A DNA stretch of 64,000 nucleotides from contig MEHQ01000793.1 of NCBI GenBank assembly GCA_008828725.1, positions 183,977 to 247,976 on the forward strand, read 5' to 3'. The first letter of the stretch is position 1, and every line of letters begins with the position of its first letter. Made by a program: the position numbers and the translations under genes. This stretch comes from Saccharina japonica (Eukaryota; Sar; Phaeophyceae; Laminariales; Laminariaceae). The notes beneath the pieces were generated by a model. It saw only the letters and a list, made by a program, of their open reading frames with translations. It searched no databases and was not told the origin of the DNA. Positions 36,492-50,600 of this stretch are shown one piece after another.

Positions 36492-36977
36492 CTAGTCCTC
36501 CTCTTCCTCGGGAGCATCGTCGCAACAACACTCCTCGTAGAGAGAAACTACTTGCCCGATTCTCCGCAACAAAGGCGAGAGGTTAAACGGCATAAGTCCG
36601 TTCCTTTCTAGCCCCCTCACGCTCGCCACCAGCCCGCTGAGACATGACACGGTCCTACCCAGACGTTCCGCTTCCTCCTCCGTTAAGACCAACTCCTCCT
36701 CGGAGTCTTCTAAGACCAACTCCTCCTCGGAATTTGTTGTGACCAACTCCTCCCCGGGGTCTACTAAGACAAAACCCTCCTCGGAGTCTTCTACGCCATC
36801 GGGCGCATGCAAATCAGAACACACTTTTGAGGGCGCGACGTAGCCGGCGCACGACACACGGGCGGCGAACTCAGACCATTCCACAACCGCCAAACGCAGC
36901 AGCAGCGTGAGATACGGGAGGAAGCTTGTCTCCGGCGATATGAGCCAGTCCAGCAGCACTCCCGAGTCGAACCGCAC
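36492..36977 (-). CDS. LINS1: LINS1 homologue last exon (Lines C-terminal domain)
   Basis: The acceptor GTGGACCAG gives phase 0 and the exon opens [20 protein letters not shown], the most recognisable Lines motif. The middle holds four Glu-rich near-repeats of about 13 residues (EEELVLEDS and variants; DNA copies at about 36,690-36,800). The end [20 protein letters not shown] and [12 protein letters not shown] matches the C-terminus of LINS1 and stops at EEEED. Confidence 0.9.
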   Translation of the reverse strand: MRFDSGVLLDWLISPETSFLPYLTLLLRLAVVEWSEFAARVSCAGYVAPSKVCSDLHAPDGVEDSEEGFVLVDPGEELVTTNSEEELVLEDSEEELVLTEEEAERLGRTVSCLSGLVASVRGLERNGLMPFNLSPLLRRIGQVVSLYEECCCDDAPEEEED

Positions 36978-39900
36978 CTGGTCCACGTGCAACGGCAGGC
37001 GTAAGGTGTGTATTGGTACTTGTAGCAAAGTCAACGCAGGCCCAGGGGCGAGGGCTGTAAAAGACTCGGCTCAGCTTCAAGACAAAATGGTTTAAATATA
37101 TAGTTGACTTTTAACGTTAATCCTAGCCCTAAACCTAATCCCCACCGAACTTGACTTCCAACAATAACCCTAATCCCTAACCCTAATCCCAACCGTCTGG
37201 GAAATTTCTTGGAAAGGAGCCGTATTGAAGAGATGGCGTGCACTATCAAGCTTTTTTCTGAAGCTGAACCAAGTCGAATAAAACACTACTGCCAAGGGCA
37301 AGCAAGCATTACGTTCATTTTCGATCATATTTTTCAACACCGGACATCGCGGGTCGCAAAAGAAGCCCACCTACGCATGACTTGTATACTCGTAGCTCGT
37401 GTCTTGTTTGGCATTCAGTGCTTCATACCAGCAATCGAATAGCGTATTATTCATGCGAAAAGTCGATTGCGCTAAACTACGATTTGCGGTGCGAGTAAGT
37501 GCCATAGGCGGCGAGTCCACGAGTTGCGTGATCAAACCGGTTTCGTGAAAATTGAACAGGATACCTCGCAAAAAAATACAATAAGTACTTTGTACTTTTC
37601 TTTTTCCGTCGCCCATTTTGTGGCCATGCCTAACCCTAACCGTGTTTGACCACCTAAGTGGGGCGTGCAGTATTACCGGTGCCAAATAATTTTCAACGAG
37701 TCAAGAGGTGCTGTTCACCAAGGCGCATGCTATTAATAGCATTGCTGTAGTCATGTTAATAGTATTCACGAATGATGCGCGTACCCAGTACTATTGAAAA
37801 CCTACTTCAGTTTCTCAAAACAACGCGAGGCTATCAGCGTGATACCGTGATTCGTTATTCGAGGCTGCGCAGTCTTAAGACCAATAGAGCTACAGGTTCG
37901 TATGAAGTGTATGGAGTACAGTATTTGGTACCTCAGAAAGTAGCGCCGCGAACAGTTTCGCCGGATGTAAATCGCCGTGGTAAATCTCCCGCAGCTCAGG
38001 CGGGAATTGCGCCGCTTTTTTCCCCCCGCCGACTCCTCCAGGCGCGTCCTCCTGATTATTTAGTTTGTCCGGGAGAAAAAAAAACGTCAGGCTGTAAGGC
38101 TACTATAAACCCATTTTTGCGGTTAATTACCTCTAGTTCACAATAAGGCGAGGGAGAGGAACTATTGTATCCCCCGCTATGTACCAATCGCTATACTGAA
38201 AACTTCTACCGTCCAAGGGGTCAGCACGAAACGGGCGCACTTCGATGGCGTAGGGATTAGGGGGAGAGGGGATAAAAACAAAGCGTCCCGGTGATTGCCG
38301 GGTGAGGTTTGGCTGGCGGATCAATAGCTACAAGGGACTTGGAGATTCCCTATCAGTCAGACGTGCTACAAAAAGAAACGGCTCCGACAGGTCCATTGGA
38401 GGCCACAATCACTATTCAAACTTTCATGCCAATATCGCGCATACACACAAACAAACTACCGAATATCGCTCTCGCGACCGTGACAACTCTCATCGAGAGC
38501 CTAGGGGCGGGATGGCTTACCCGAGGTCTGGCATTGAGAAATATGTGCAAGTTGGTCAGCAGCATGTCCACGAGAGCGTCATCCTGATCGAAGAACAATC
38601 GCACCAGCCGTCCGGCAAACCCTAGACGCGACACCCCTTCAGCGCTGCCCGCTACCGTTGCTGTGAGAGCTTCCACTATCGTCGTCCACGGTCTCCTTGT
38701 CTGCGATCGCCCCCGCCGAGCCAAGCTTTCCAATATCGCTCCTTCCTCTCCTCGGTGGTAGCCCTTTCTCCTCTCGTGGGCATCGTTAGCCATCCTTTCG
38801 CGACCTTCAATGGGCTCTATGGCTGCTCCGCCCTGCTCGGCTAACAGCCCCCGATCGTGTTCCAGTCGAATCATTCTGAAGACGATGGTCAGCATGGCCT
38901 GCGCTAGAGCGCCGGTCGCGCCGTCTTCTTCGACAAAAGCGGAGCCGGGCAACCGAGAGGACTCCGGCGCGAGCATCAGAGATTCCGCGCGGCCAGACAA
39001 CCGCCACAATATCCGAGGCACCGAACAAAATATGTCGGCGAGCGCGGGGCGCCATCTCTCCTCGGCCGCGTCGATGAGCAACTGCTCGAAAGGGATGGAC
39101 GGGGGGCACATGGCGACGCGGCCGAGACAACGGGGGTAGGAAGGGTGGGTTTCAAAAGGTAAAACAAAACGCGGACGTGACGGGAGTGGCGGGGGGGGGT
39201 GTGTTTCATTTTCATGCATGGCCGTAGTCGTACGGCCATACATCCTCGCATCCCTACAATGCCGGGACGGAGCATGTCGGGTTTTTACCGACCAGGTGGA
39301 CATTGCTAGCACCAAGCGCGGAGGGCTCATATTGTAGAGGTTGCTCGCAAAGCGGATGTACGCCACAACAAGTTGTATGTATATGTACCATGAGAATCAG
39401 AACACACGTCTTAGGGTCAATCAACATACGGAGGCAAAAGTCTGATTGCCAGAGTGCGGTTGTTTGGAGCGCAAATGTATGGCACAAGCCTTATCGCTTA
39501 GGCGTCACACGGCTTCTCAACAGCAGAGGCAAGTATATAAGATTCTTAGAGTCTGGTTGTCCGCGTTGGGCGCTTACCTGTGTCACTTCCAGCCACTTGA
39601 GCGAAGTGTCCACCGTGCGCATCCCGAGCCCCACAGGGACGGCACCAATCACCCGTGTCCACTCCGCCACGTCAAGCTGTAGCGGCACGACCCCTCCTCG
39701 GGCATCGCGGCTGTTGGCGCTGGTGTTGGTGTCAGTGTTGGTGTCAGTATTGGTGTCAGTGTTGGTGTTGGCGTTGGTGTTCTCGTTGACGTTGTCATTG
39801 GTGTTGGTGTTGGTGTCAGTGTTGGTGTTGGTGTTGGTGTCAGTGTTGGCGTTGGTGTTGGTGTTGGTGTTGGTGTCCGTGTTGGTGTTGGTGTTGATAT

Positions 39901-42900
39901 CATCGCCAGCGCCAACAGCCCAAACACGCTTATCAACACCGATAGAACACCCCACCACATGGCCTTCTCTTCTTCGTTTCCGCCCCACAGGCGGTACCCC
40001 TTCAGAATCTCCAAAACGCCATTGTCTTTTGCGGCAGTATTTCAGAACGTCGGACACGAGCGAGAGGACCCAAAACGCGGCGTCTGCCCCTGCCCCGCCA
40101 ACACTACCCTCAGTCCCACGTGCATCCGATTCGCCGACAATTACGCCATCCGCCATAAGAGCGGTTGCACCTCGCACCATCGCGCAAATATGGACATTGG
40201 CAATGTTTGCACAAGCTTGAGCCGCCAGGCTTTCACGCCCACGCGGCTTCGTGCCGCCTCCCGCAGGTGCTGTGTCAGTGGGAGAGCCAGTGTGGGTTTT
40301 GTCTGTTGGCGGCACGGCTGGGTGGGGTGTGCGTTCTGGGTGGGAGGCCCCCCTTTCGTCCTTGAGGATGGTGCTGCACAGCTGCAGGAGGATTGTCGCG
40401 CATCGGAGTTGTCGAGCGGCGACCATCCTGTCGCGGGCTGTCGACAATAGCAACAGCAACAGCAACAGCAACAACAACAGCAACAACAACAGCAACAGTG
40501 CGGGAGGAAAACGAGTGAGGGCCGGTGGGCATGGAGTGTCACTACAACAGGCAGAATGACGGATTACGGGGATCGGCGGGGAAGGAAGGCGGCATACTGT
40601 AGCACAGACGACAAGGCTTCCTTTTTGGGATTGGTGTACACGTATGTGCACCGAGAACGCGATTGATGCAACGCAGTAGACGAGATCCGTACAATATTAT
40701 ACGATATTCGGTACAACGACTATCAGTAGATGATAGTGATACGACAGTAGACGGTATGCGTGTAGGAATAGACGGTATTGGTACAACAGTAGTAGACGGT
40801 ATTGTTACAGGAACACAAGGAGTTGGTACTGACAGCAGAGACACTCAAAACAAAAAGTGGTAGTTGAAGACGTTCAGCAGCATCGAACCAGATCAACGGG
40901 GGCAGTAAGTATATATGTGACATCGATCAATTTTACGTTCACGAAGACATCCTCCGAATACGTTTTACGCGCTATGCCGTACCAGGCACTACGGCTAGAG
41001 CTCGCCTTGAGAGAGACACTCCACGATAGCGTCGAGCACCGCCTGAAGCCAGTCTTCCAGCTCTCCTATAAATACGTTCGATGCGTCATCCATCCCACTC
41101 GCTGCAGCAGCAGCAGCAGCAGCAGCAGCAGCGCAGGCCGAAACGTGTTGACGTAGGCACCCTTGAACCGCATGGCAGGCCAGAAGCCCGTCGCAAGACG
41201 TAAGGCGTCGAAGCTGTCAACAGCAGACGGATGCGAATGACGACAACGGCAACCGACGACATTTTAGAGGCTTTGCCAGCAGTCTAATAGTAGTATTGGA
41301 CATCGCATCAAACTTCCGATATATCGCATCAAACGCGGTTTGCCCTCCACCCCCAGGCAATCGAGTAATTATGACGCTCATCCTGAACAAAAAAAATCGA
41401 AGTATTCATATCGACCATCGAAAACGTATTAACTCGTTTTTTTTCGTTTATCGGTATCGAATCGAACTAATCTCTCGTTTGATATACAGCACTAAGGTAT
41501 GACAGTGAATACTGTTAATACAACGGTAGCGATGTGCGCCGTCGTCTTGTCTGCCAAGAGGAAGCTACTATTTTCGAGAACCGATGCCGTTCTGACAAGC
41601 ACCCCCGCTGTCTCCATTTGTCGAACAAAAGGAGGAAGGTGAACGGGAAGGCAACGATGCCCTGGTGGAAGCGCGGAGACGAAGACTCGGCACACTGCTC
41701 CTTGGTGTTGGTAACGAACGGTGCATTCCTCCTTATCGGAGGTGTGCGGTAATACAGTGCTACTGCTACTGCTACATATCATACAGCAGTACGGGGCCGC
41801 CAACAATAAACCAGGGCTATTCACTGGTCATGACCCGGCCAGCGGGTCGGATCAGGAGGCCTTCAACATCTTACGGGTTGGGTTGGGCCGAGTCGGGTCG
41901 GGTCACAAGGTCTTCAACATCTCGCGCATCGGGTCGGGATCAGGTTAGGTGATCCGACCTGACCCGACCCGACCCGACCCGACCCGCGAGGTTTGACCGG
42001 ACCCGCGAACAGCCTTGCAAGAAACGCCTGTTCTGAGCGAGCCTAGAAACCTCACGAAGACACCATACTTGCGCATACCTGGTAGCCTATTATGCTGAAT
42101 ATCGTGTAGCACTCGCCGCCGAGCACAATTTCTTAACCCGAGTTTCTTAGCGTGCGCCAAGACATGAGCCTTTGGTTCTCATCAGGTTATTTTTCGTTCG
42201 TGGGCCGGTACTGTATGCCGTAATCTGCCGCAATCGACCTCTTGTTCGGGTGCCAGCTAAGAAGCGGAGTCCGGGGGTCTCCCTGCAACTCGTTTCTATT
42301 TGACCATTGCCCCAAGCCAGCCAGAAAACAAACACATTTCACACGCACAACAAATCACACTGCCACAGGCTTAAGCCCCTATCATCAACGCCAATATGAG
42401 TACGAGCTCAGGTTCGACTTGAGTCGGTAGTTTATTGTATGAGTAGCGTGAAGGACACGCCAGCCGCCAGCCTTCCTTGGGTGCAGACCTGATACGACAG
42501 CTGTGACACACGAGCATGGAGTGACAGCATGCGGGATACGTTTTATCACGCATTCCGGTGATCTCGGGACATGATCAGATGTGATTCTCCCGTCGGCAAA
42601 GGATTTGCACCGATGATCTCACCGACGAGATATTTCAAGACCCCGTTCCACAATCGTACCATTAGAAGAAACGGGCATCTTATTATACGGTTGTCTTACT
42701 GCCTACGGTAGGAGAAACGCGGGACCTGTCGCCGTGTGAGATATTCCGGAGAACCTCTATTCACACCAACTAGTACGAGTACTTGTCACCCCCATAATAT
42801 ACCGAGTACTTGTAAAAAAATGGGTAACACTAAAAACATTCTATGAATCATCCACCCTGAATCGTATGTGTTACTCATGGGACCCCGACAAAGGCTTGGT

Positions 42901-44482
42901 GGACACCTGTGTACGGCGTATGTTACCGGCATATACCTGGCACATATGAATAGCACCACACGTCAGTCGCAAGCAAAGCAGCCCATAGTAACACGATAAC
43001 GACATGCCTTTGACCTTCGACCTCAAACACGTTGACCCTCTTCCAAAAAGCTAGAAACGTCAACATTACCCAGACAAAACAGAAAGTAAACAGGATGTGG
43101 CCCCTGGATTGTACTTGCAGGCCTACGTACCTTCGCACAACTTAACACATATACAGTATATGTTTTCGCGTTGCGAGAATATGGGGTGCGCGCAAAACCT
43201 GCGATGTGTGATTTTTATTTCCACACCTCTAACACTCAAGCATTTCAAACCTACGAGCGAGTGTTTTCTTCCTTCTTCACAGCGACCTCCAGCACCCACC
43301 AGCCATCAAGTCCACCTCCACGCCCATGCCCAACCGTGCCCAACGAGTGCCGTACTACTTGTACTCTAAGAATATACCTGGTACTCTACAGCTGTACAAG
43401 CACGACCACTACCAAAAAGCCGACGACACAGATGCACAGTACACCCCGTAAGGTGTATACAATGGCACCCAATCCGCATCAACCGCATGCTAAATGCTAA
43501 ATGAAAGCTTAAGCACTTCAACAGCACTATTCCGAGCACCTGGCCATGGATTAGACATCTCCCGGCCTGCAGGAACGTAATACCAGGTATGATACCCAGG
43601 TGTGTATACCTGCTGCAACGTATCATACTACCCGGTATTATACCCAGGTATGTACCTATAATCTATACATCGTGTGGTGGCATGAAAGGGTGAGAGAGGC
43701 ACGTACTGTTGGAGTATACATACCGACACCGGTGTATGTGTGTACCAAGCAGCAAGACAATTAAGTATATACTCATAAATACCAGGTACTGGCGATATCA
43801 TTTACAACTAATTTTATCAACCATACTCCGTTTTGGGTCAGCGTTGTCTCCCCCTATACGGTACCTGTTACCTGGTTAACATTATGGCATTTTGACATTG
43901 TGACATTATAGAAGTAAGAGACTTTCCGCATGCAACGCCGGCAGCGCCTTTAAAACAAAAAACATACGTATTGTTTTTTTTTCGCCTGCCCAGCCCTTAT
44001 TCAACTGCTGCAATTGTTAACCCACACCCATTACAGAATGGTGGTGAAGCCAGTTTCGAGCAAACAAGTCACAAGACAGAACTTCCACCCATATTAATAG
44101 ACAGACAGCACCTTTGCCTAGGCATGCCTCGACTCACACCAAAATACTACTGGTAGGTTTTAGTGTGAAAAACTCGGCCTTAAACCCTTGACAGCGCACG
44201 TTTTGCCTTGCTTGACATGTCTTCTGACATCTTTGGTTCCGAGGGGGTACGTTGGACCTTGGCAAGAGCCTACCGCCTGGCTATCTTCATTTGCCTCTCA
44301 TAGCCAAGCTCATATTATGTCCTTGAGAAACCACTTCGATAAAAAAACAGAACACGTGCAGCGTGGCCGACGTTCCGACGTGTTATTATGACGTGGCACG
44401 TGTCACACAGCTTGCAAATACCTATATTCGGGTAGATCTGTATCTACTATATTCGGTCGAGCTCACGGTTCACAGCTGTCCG

Positions 44483-44563
<81 letters not shown>

Positions 44564-47500
44564 CGCTGTCGCTGTTGTCGTTGTCGCTGTTGTCGTTGTT
44601 GCTGTTGTTGTTGCTGTTGTCTCTGTTGTTGTTGTCTTGGTTCACATTGTTAACCGTTAGGGACCCAGATATAGCCATCTAAAAAACGAGCAGTGTGGTC
44701 TTATTAACTTTCCACAGCTCGGACAGATCTGATACATAACATACCAGGTACATCAGATGAATCAGATATATCATACAGATCAAATATTATATATATCAAA
44801 TAGACCAGATAGATAAGATAGATCAGACAGATCATCAATTCCCACTTCATGGTCTAGATATTTCAAGGCAGAAATCCTCCTGATCTGTATGATCTAGCTC
44901 ATGTTGCATCGTGGGAGCCGTATAATCCGCATTACATAGGACATGTTTCCTGGGTTGGATCTGTACTGTACAGATCCCTCACAGCACATCAGAACGGCAG
45001 GTTAGGATCTACATAGATGATGTAGATGATATATCTGTAGATGATCTGTACGATCTGTAGATCATCTGTCTGACGTGTGAACCTTCTAGTAGGAGTATGC
45101 AACGGCAGTACAGGTATCAAAAGGCTACGCGTGGCGTACACCTTCTCTGTACGTTGCAGTTCACTCACCTCTCCAGCAGCCTATCAATACTCGAAGCAGA
45201 GTGCTTTGTGTGGCCAATGCTGTACTATAATCAAGTCCTTCAGTTTCGACAAGGGTTCTCCGTGAAGTTCCAAAGGGATCACACCGCTAGTTGAATTTCC
45301 ACTCGACGTTACCCTGCACTCCCAGTGTCCCCATGTCCGCATTCCTATCCCATAGTAAGGATATGGAGATATATATATACAAGTTCTGCTATTTAAGTTG
45401 TTTAAACCTGGGAGACAGATAAAAATAGGCATCGCAAATGTAACTAGGTACGTGTGAAACATATTCGCAAGTAATTGCAATATCCAAGCGTACTGGATGA
45501 CTGGATGTATATCATACGAAGGACTACAACGGAAGAAGTTTTTGAGGTACACCCTTTGGTACAATGCAGTACCAAGAGTACAAAGGAATTGCTTATACGA
45601 AGCAAAACCAAAAAGAGAGGAAACATGGTGAGAAACAGACAGAACAAGAGAATGAGAGATCGAGAGGACAAGCATGAGAGGCAAAAGGAGACAGAAAACA
45701 TAAATACCTGGTATATATGCACATACATCCATTGTCAAGCGGAGTACGCAATAAAAACATACTATCAATACTATGAATAGTACGCACCAGTATAATACGT
45801 GTTATATATACGAATGATGTGTTCGAGTAGCTGGTACCATGTACGTCGGAAAGTCATCATGTCAAGAGAGACGCACGTAGAGCCTAGCTGGTACCAGGTG
45901 CGTTCTTGTGCATACAGGGTATTAATAGTATGCGCGTAGCGGAAACAACATCAACAGGCGGCACAAAAAAATGCAAAATGCAAAATGCAAAAATATATAT
46001 ATATAATATAATATAATATAATATAATATAATATAATATAATATAATATAATATAATATAATATAATATAATATAATATAATATAATATAATATAATATA
46101 ATATAACTGGAAAAGGGGCAAGTGGGCCCGGTGCCCGGCGATTCGTCACACACCATTATACAGGTCAGGATTGCGTTAAAAGTCAAAAACTATGAATGTC
46201 ATTTGTGCTAGGTACAACGCAGTACAGGGCAAGTAGAAAATGTCACTATAAACAGTACAATAATAGTAGTATTATAGTAGTACCAGGTATGTGGTATTCA
46301 TAGTATTAATATTAATACTCGTAGTGGTATTTAGTAGTCGTAGTATTTGTAGTACGTACGTAGCAGTAGCATTGAATAATACTAGTAGCAGCAACAGGAG
46401 TACAAGCACAAGTACAAGCAGGCAATGGGATGGCTTGGGGGGTCGTTTAGCCAGATCTGGTGTGCTCTAGAAGACCACAATCGGTGTTCTAGATAAGGTT
46501 AAATGTTCGTAGCTCACGTTGGTCGTGTTGGTCATGTTCGTCAAGTTTGCAGAGCAACTGGACGCGCGCAATGCGACTATCAGCTCGAGGCACTGCCACA
46601 TAACACACGTTTTTGGGAACAACCTACTTGAAGTTAAAGTGGGATAATGTTTTCACTACACTGCGCTAGTAAAAACGGTTAGGGCTAAAGACTCAAGAGC
46701 CAAGGCTCGAAGCTCCAGGCCCAAGGCTCAAGCTTCAAAGAAAAACGGAATCAGGAACTCAAAGAAGAAGAGCGCATCAAGAGTTGGAAGATTCGTCGAT
46801 CGGTGCTCCTACAATATTTACTCCTCCTATGCAACACCCTATCCTGTGCTGGTACCATGTACGGTACAGCATTCAGTAGTGTTTTCGACCTTCTACGTTT
46901 GAGGCGACAAGGCGAAGTATTGAAAGGCCCCCATGACGGAAGCCCTCTCCCCTTCACGATCTCACAATTGACGATTTCTGACAATCTCACCATTGACAAC
47001 TGACAAAAAATATTGACAACGCGGCATCGCGCTTTTCTTTGCAGCCTACAGACGGGAATCTATGGCATGGCGTCATGGCCGCTGCTGCCGGAATAACACC
47101 ACCAATGGCCTAATCAACCAAATGGCATACTGTACATATAAAACGCCTCGCTCATCGGTGGGTGGGTGGGTGGGTGGGTGGGTGGGTGGGTGGATGGGTG
47201 GGTGGTGGTTACCTTTGTGACTTTGTGTGTATGCATGCCGGCACACCCACACCACCACGTTACACGTTACCATGCACAGCAGCATTACTAGTAAAAAATG
47301 TGACACTCTGTACTATACACTCTTACCCTGTTGTTATTTAGATGCTAGACATACCGTCAGATGGCGAACGGCCCTTCTGGTACCGCGTGAATAGTGACAA
47401 CTACTTAAAGCAGTACTTCATACTTGATATGCATGCAGTAGGGATACAAACTCGTCGCACGCTTCAGGCTTTACGCTTAAGCCTTGTGCTTCATGCCACG

Positions 47501-47588
47501 CCATGTGTCTCTTCGCTCCTTGATTTTGGCCTCCTCTTATTGGTAGTAGTAAGGGATTTTGTTGTTTCGCTAGCGGACTAAGATTATG

Positions 47589-47624
<36 letters not shown>

Positions 47625-50600
47625 CACCTTGGACTCAGTTTTCATTGGGGTTGACTCATTTTGGTGTCATGAAACAGGCTGTTGCTGTTGCTGTTGCTGT
47701 TGTTGTTGTTGTCAAAACAGGACGAACACGCTGTGTTTCCCTGTAAATCTGTACGAGTACATATATACCTGGTAGGGTACACACGACAAGTGTTTCCGTC
47801 AGAGAAGACAAGAATCGATCACCAAGACATGCATGCCGCCTGTGTTACCAAGTCATGCATGCTGCCTGCCTGTGTGACCAAGTCATGCCTGCTGCCAGTG
47901 TCTACGAACTGCTGCTGTTGCTGTGTCCAACGGGGCTAATGTCACAACCTACTTTTAGTATAGTACCAGTACTTGGTACATGGCAAGTAGTGTTGTTGTT
48001 GTTGTTGTTGTACACGTATTTAGTAATAGTGGCATACGACTTCGAAATAGCAAATATATACTGGTGCAGAGTACTGGAGCACCAGGGTTGCCTACCAGTA
48101 CTATGCTGATAGACTCTACTATGGTTATAGTCTAACATGCTTGACAGAAAAAAGCCTGCCAGGCTGTCAGATTTCAGGAAAAGAGGAGAATATACTGCTG
48201 CGAGTATTACTCTAAAGAGGCAGTCCCGCCCGAATTATGTTTTCGCACTTGCTCGGCTAGATTATGGCCGCCCGGGTTATAGGTCAGCCACTAACCTGTA
48301 GAAAGAACCGTAAGACAGTACTCGTAGTATTACAGTATATAATAGAGAGGTCGTGTCGCAGGCAAATAAGCCGAACCCGCCATCGAGGGTTGCTGAGGAC
48401 CGTCCCTATGGCGATCGAAAGGTACAGACAGGCCCGCTACGGAGGGAAACAAGAACACACACCCCACGGCCATCATGATAAGACGATAATTGATGGTTCT
48501 ATATAGTATTTTCAGGTGTCACCGCAGCGTGGGGGACAGAAAAACTCGCCAAGTCCTCAGATGATCAAAATCACATCATATGCACACCTCCAGTTGTTGC
48601 GTCATAAGTCCGAGTCAGTGGGCGCACCCCAGAACAGCAGCATAGGGTTTGAAGCGATCAGCATACACACAGCACACAGCACACAGCCTGGTGTCACTCT
48701 CTTCCGTGGGGAATCGCCTTCGATGCCAACTAATAGGAAACTGAAGTACAAAGGCTGCGCCATCAATTCCAAGGATAAAGATGTTGTGTGAATGGTGAGC
48801 GGATCTCTTCTTTCTGCAGCAAGTGGCCCTGAAGCTGTATCACATGGTCTAGCGCCAAGCTTGCAAGCTGTGAGATTCTTTAGAATACGGGGGATAGCGC
48901 CAAGCCTATACGATGCAACCATTGGAGTTCTCTAGAATACGGAGGCCAAAGCCCCCGCCACGGGCTAGGCGCAGATGTAAGTCATCAACAAGGTTAGGGT
49001 TAGGGTCCGAGGAGGAAAGAGAGTAAGGGGCCGTACGGCCAAGATTGCCGTTGTTGTGTTGATGATGTATGATGTGGTTTGGCAACATGGCAGTATGCGT
49101 CAACCTTGAAGGCATCACACACCACAACACCACACCGACCGGTGGGTCTCAACCCCGCACTCTTGATACACTATTAATAGCGAAGCCCGCCAAAGGCTGG
49201 CAGTTACCCTACGGATACATGACATGAATACCCTAGTCCCACCCGGACCTGATCCCACCCAGATCTGATCCCATTTGGCACCCTGCTCCCACTCACAAGG
49301 TGCAGAAATATAATCAGCCCTCCGCAGGAGCCGCCGGAGGCCCACCTTGCACCTCGATCCCATTTGGTACCCATGTAGGCCATATATATCTACAACAACT
49401 CCTGCTATACATATAACCGTATTGAATGTACGTGCAGATTCGTTAGACTCGCACGTACGTGCAAGTTCTCCGGAGCCGAGTATGAATACATCAATACATG
49501 GATAACGTTCGAAGAATAATGCTACGAGGTATTGACAGCCGGCGAGAAGAGGGCGCCTATCCCTCAGCAAGGTTTTGATGCCAGCCACTCCACCTTGCAA
49601 CTATTGCTGTGTGCGTTCGTACATACATACATTAGCACTCGTACAGCATTGTCTGCTGTGCCTGCCTGACTTTCCGACCTGAGTCGAAGTCAAGTGGGCC
49701 GCACCGACGGCACGACGGCACTGAAGATGAACACTATATACTTCAGTGTGTGTAGATGAACACTGATTGAGCCCCAGGAACCGATACAAAGTAGCTACCG
49801 CCGTATGTATGGAATGATACGTAACGGTTTTAAGGACAACAACAATTTGGTACAATAGAAGCAGTACCCATACGCCAACGACCACAATTGTATGTTGTTA
49901 ATTTCTAAACCAAGCTCGGTCTTGTGTACCAGGTATGTATGAATATAAGGTGTGGGCAGCTCGTACCATGCGTGTACTCGTGTCATATGTACGAGCACAA
50001 TCCGTTGGATGTTGCATTCCAAGTTCCAATCTCGATCTTGTGTCAGGTGTGAGCTAACGTACGTAATCAAGGTGCTGTAGGCTGTAGAGCTGTCATGCTG
50101 TCATACACCAGGTGCCTGATATCTGGTCGTGCAGGTGCTGGTTATCAATACGTAGTACCAGGGGTATAAACTCTTCACAGGGTTTAATGGTATGATACCC
50201 TTGGTCGCACGTGACACCAGCCTCCTCTTGGTGTTTGTACAGGAACACTTGGTAGATACTCTCTCACGTAGCTCGTTCGTGATACCCTACTTACCCTACT
50301 CGTACCCTCCTGAGAGCCCGCCTGAACCTCATGTATTCGTGTTTCAACCCCGACATTAGTGTTTGGTGTGTTGGGACTAGAGGTGGGCACCTAGAGGGAA
50401 AATTTAAAAACCGAAAACCGGCCAAGGAGGCGTTATTCTCAAAACCAAAAACCGGTTTAAACCGATTTTTTTCAGCCGGTTTAAACCGGTTAACCGAAAA
50501 CCGGTTTAAACCGGATGGCAACATGAAACGCCTCCAAACTATTGAACATAACGGTATGTATGCGTCCAGTACATGATGTGTAAGTGGATTCCGAGCCACT

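Noticed and set aside
41530-41720. Open minus-strand stretch between LINS1 exons 4 and 5
   Set aside because: Exons 4 and 5 join in phase 0 and their fusion matches Lines proteins; inserting this stretch would break the match. Two frames are open and neither shows a motif.
45184-45768. 194-codon minus-strand open frame
   Set aside because: It overlaps LINS1 exon 3 in a different frame; the hydrophobic part comes from pyrimidine-rich DNA and shows no conserved motif.
48516-48791. Plus-strand open frame after a TTTTCAG
   Set aside because: It lies inside the minus-strand LINS1 intron, contains an ACACAGCACACAGC repeat and has no recognisable domain or partner exons.
49115-49600. 161-codon minus-strand open frame
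   Set aside because: No motif, low-complexity DNA and no splice context; probably chance inside LINS1 intron 2.
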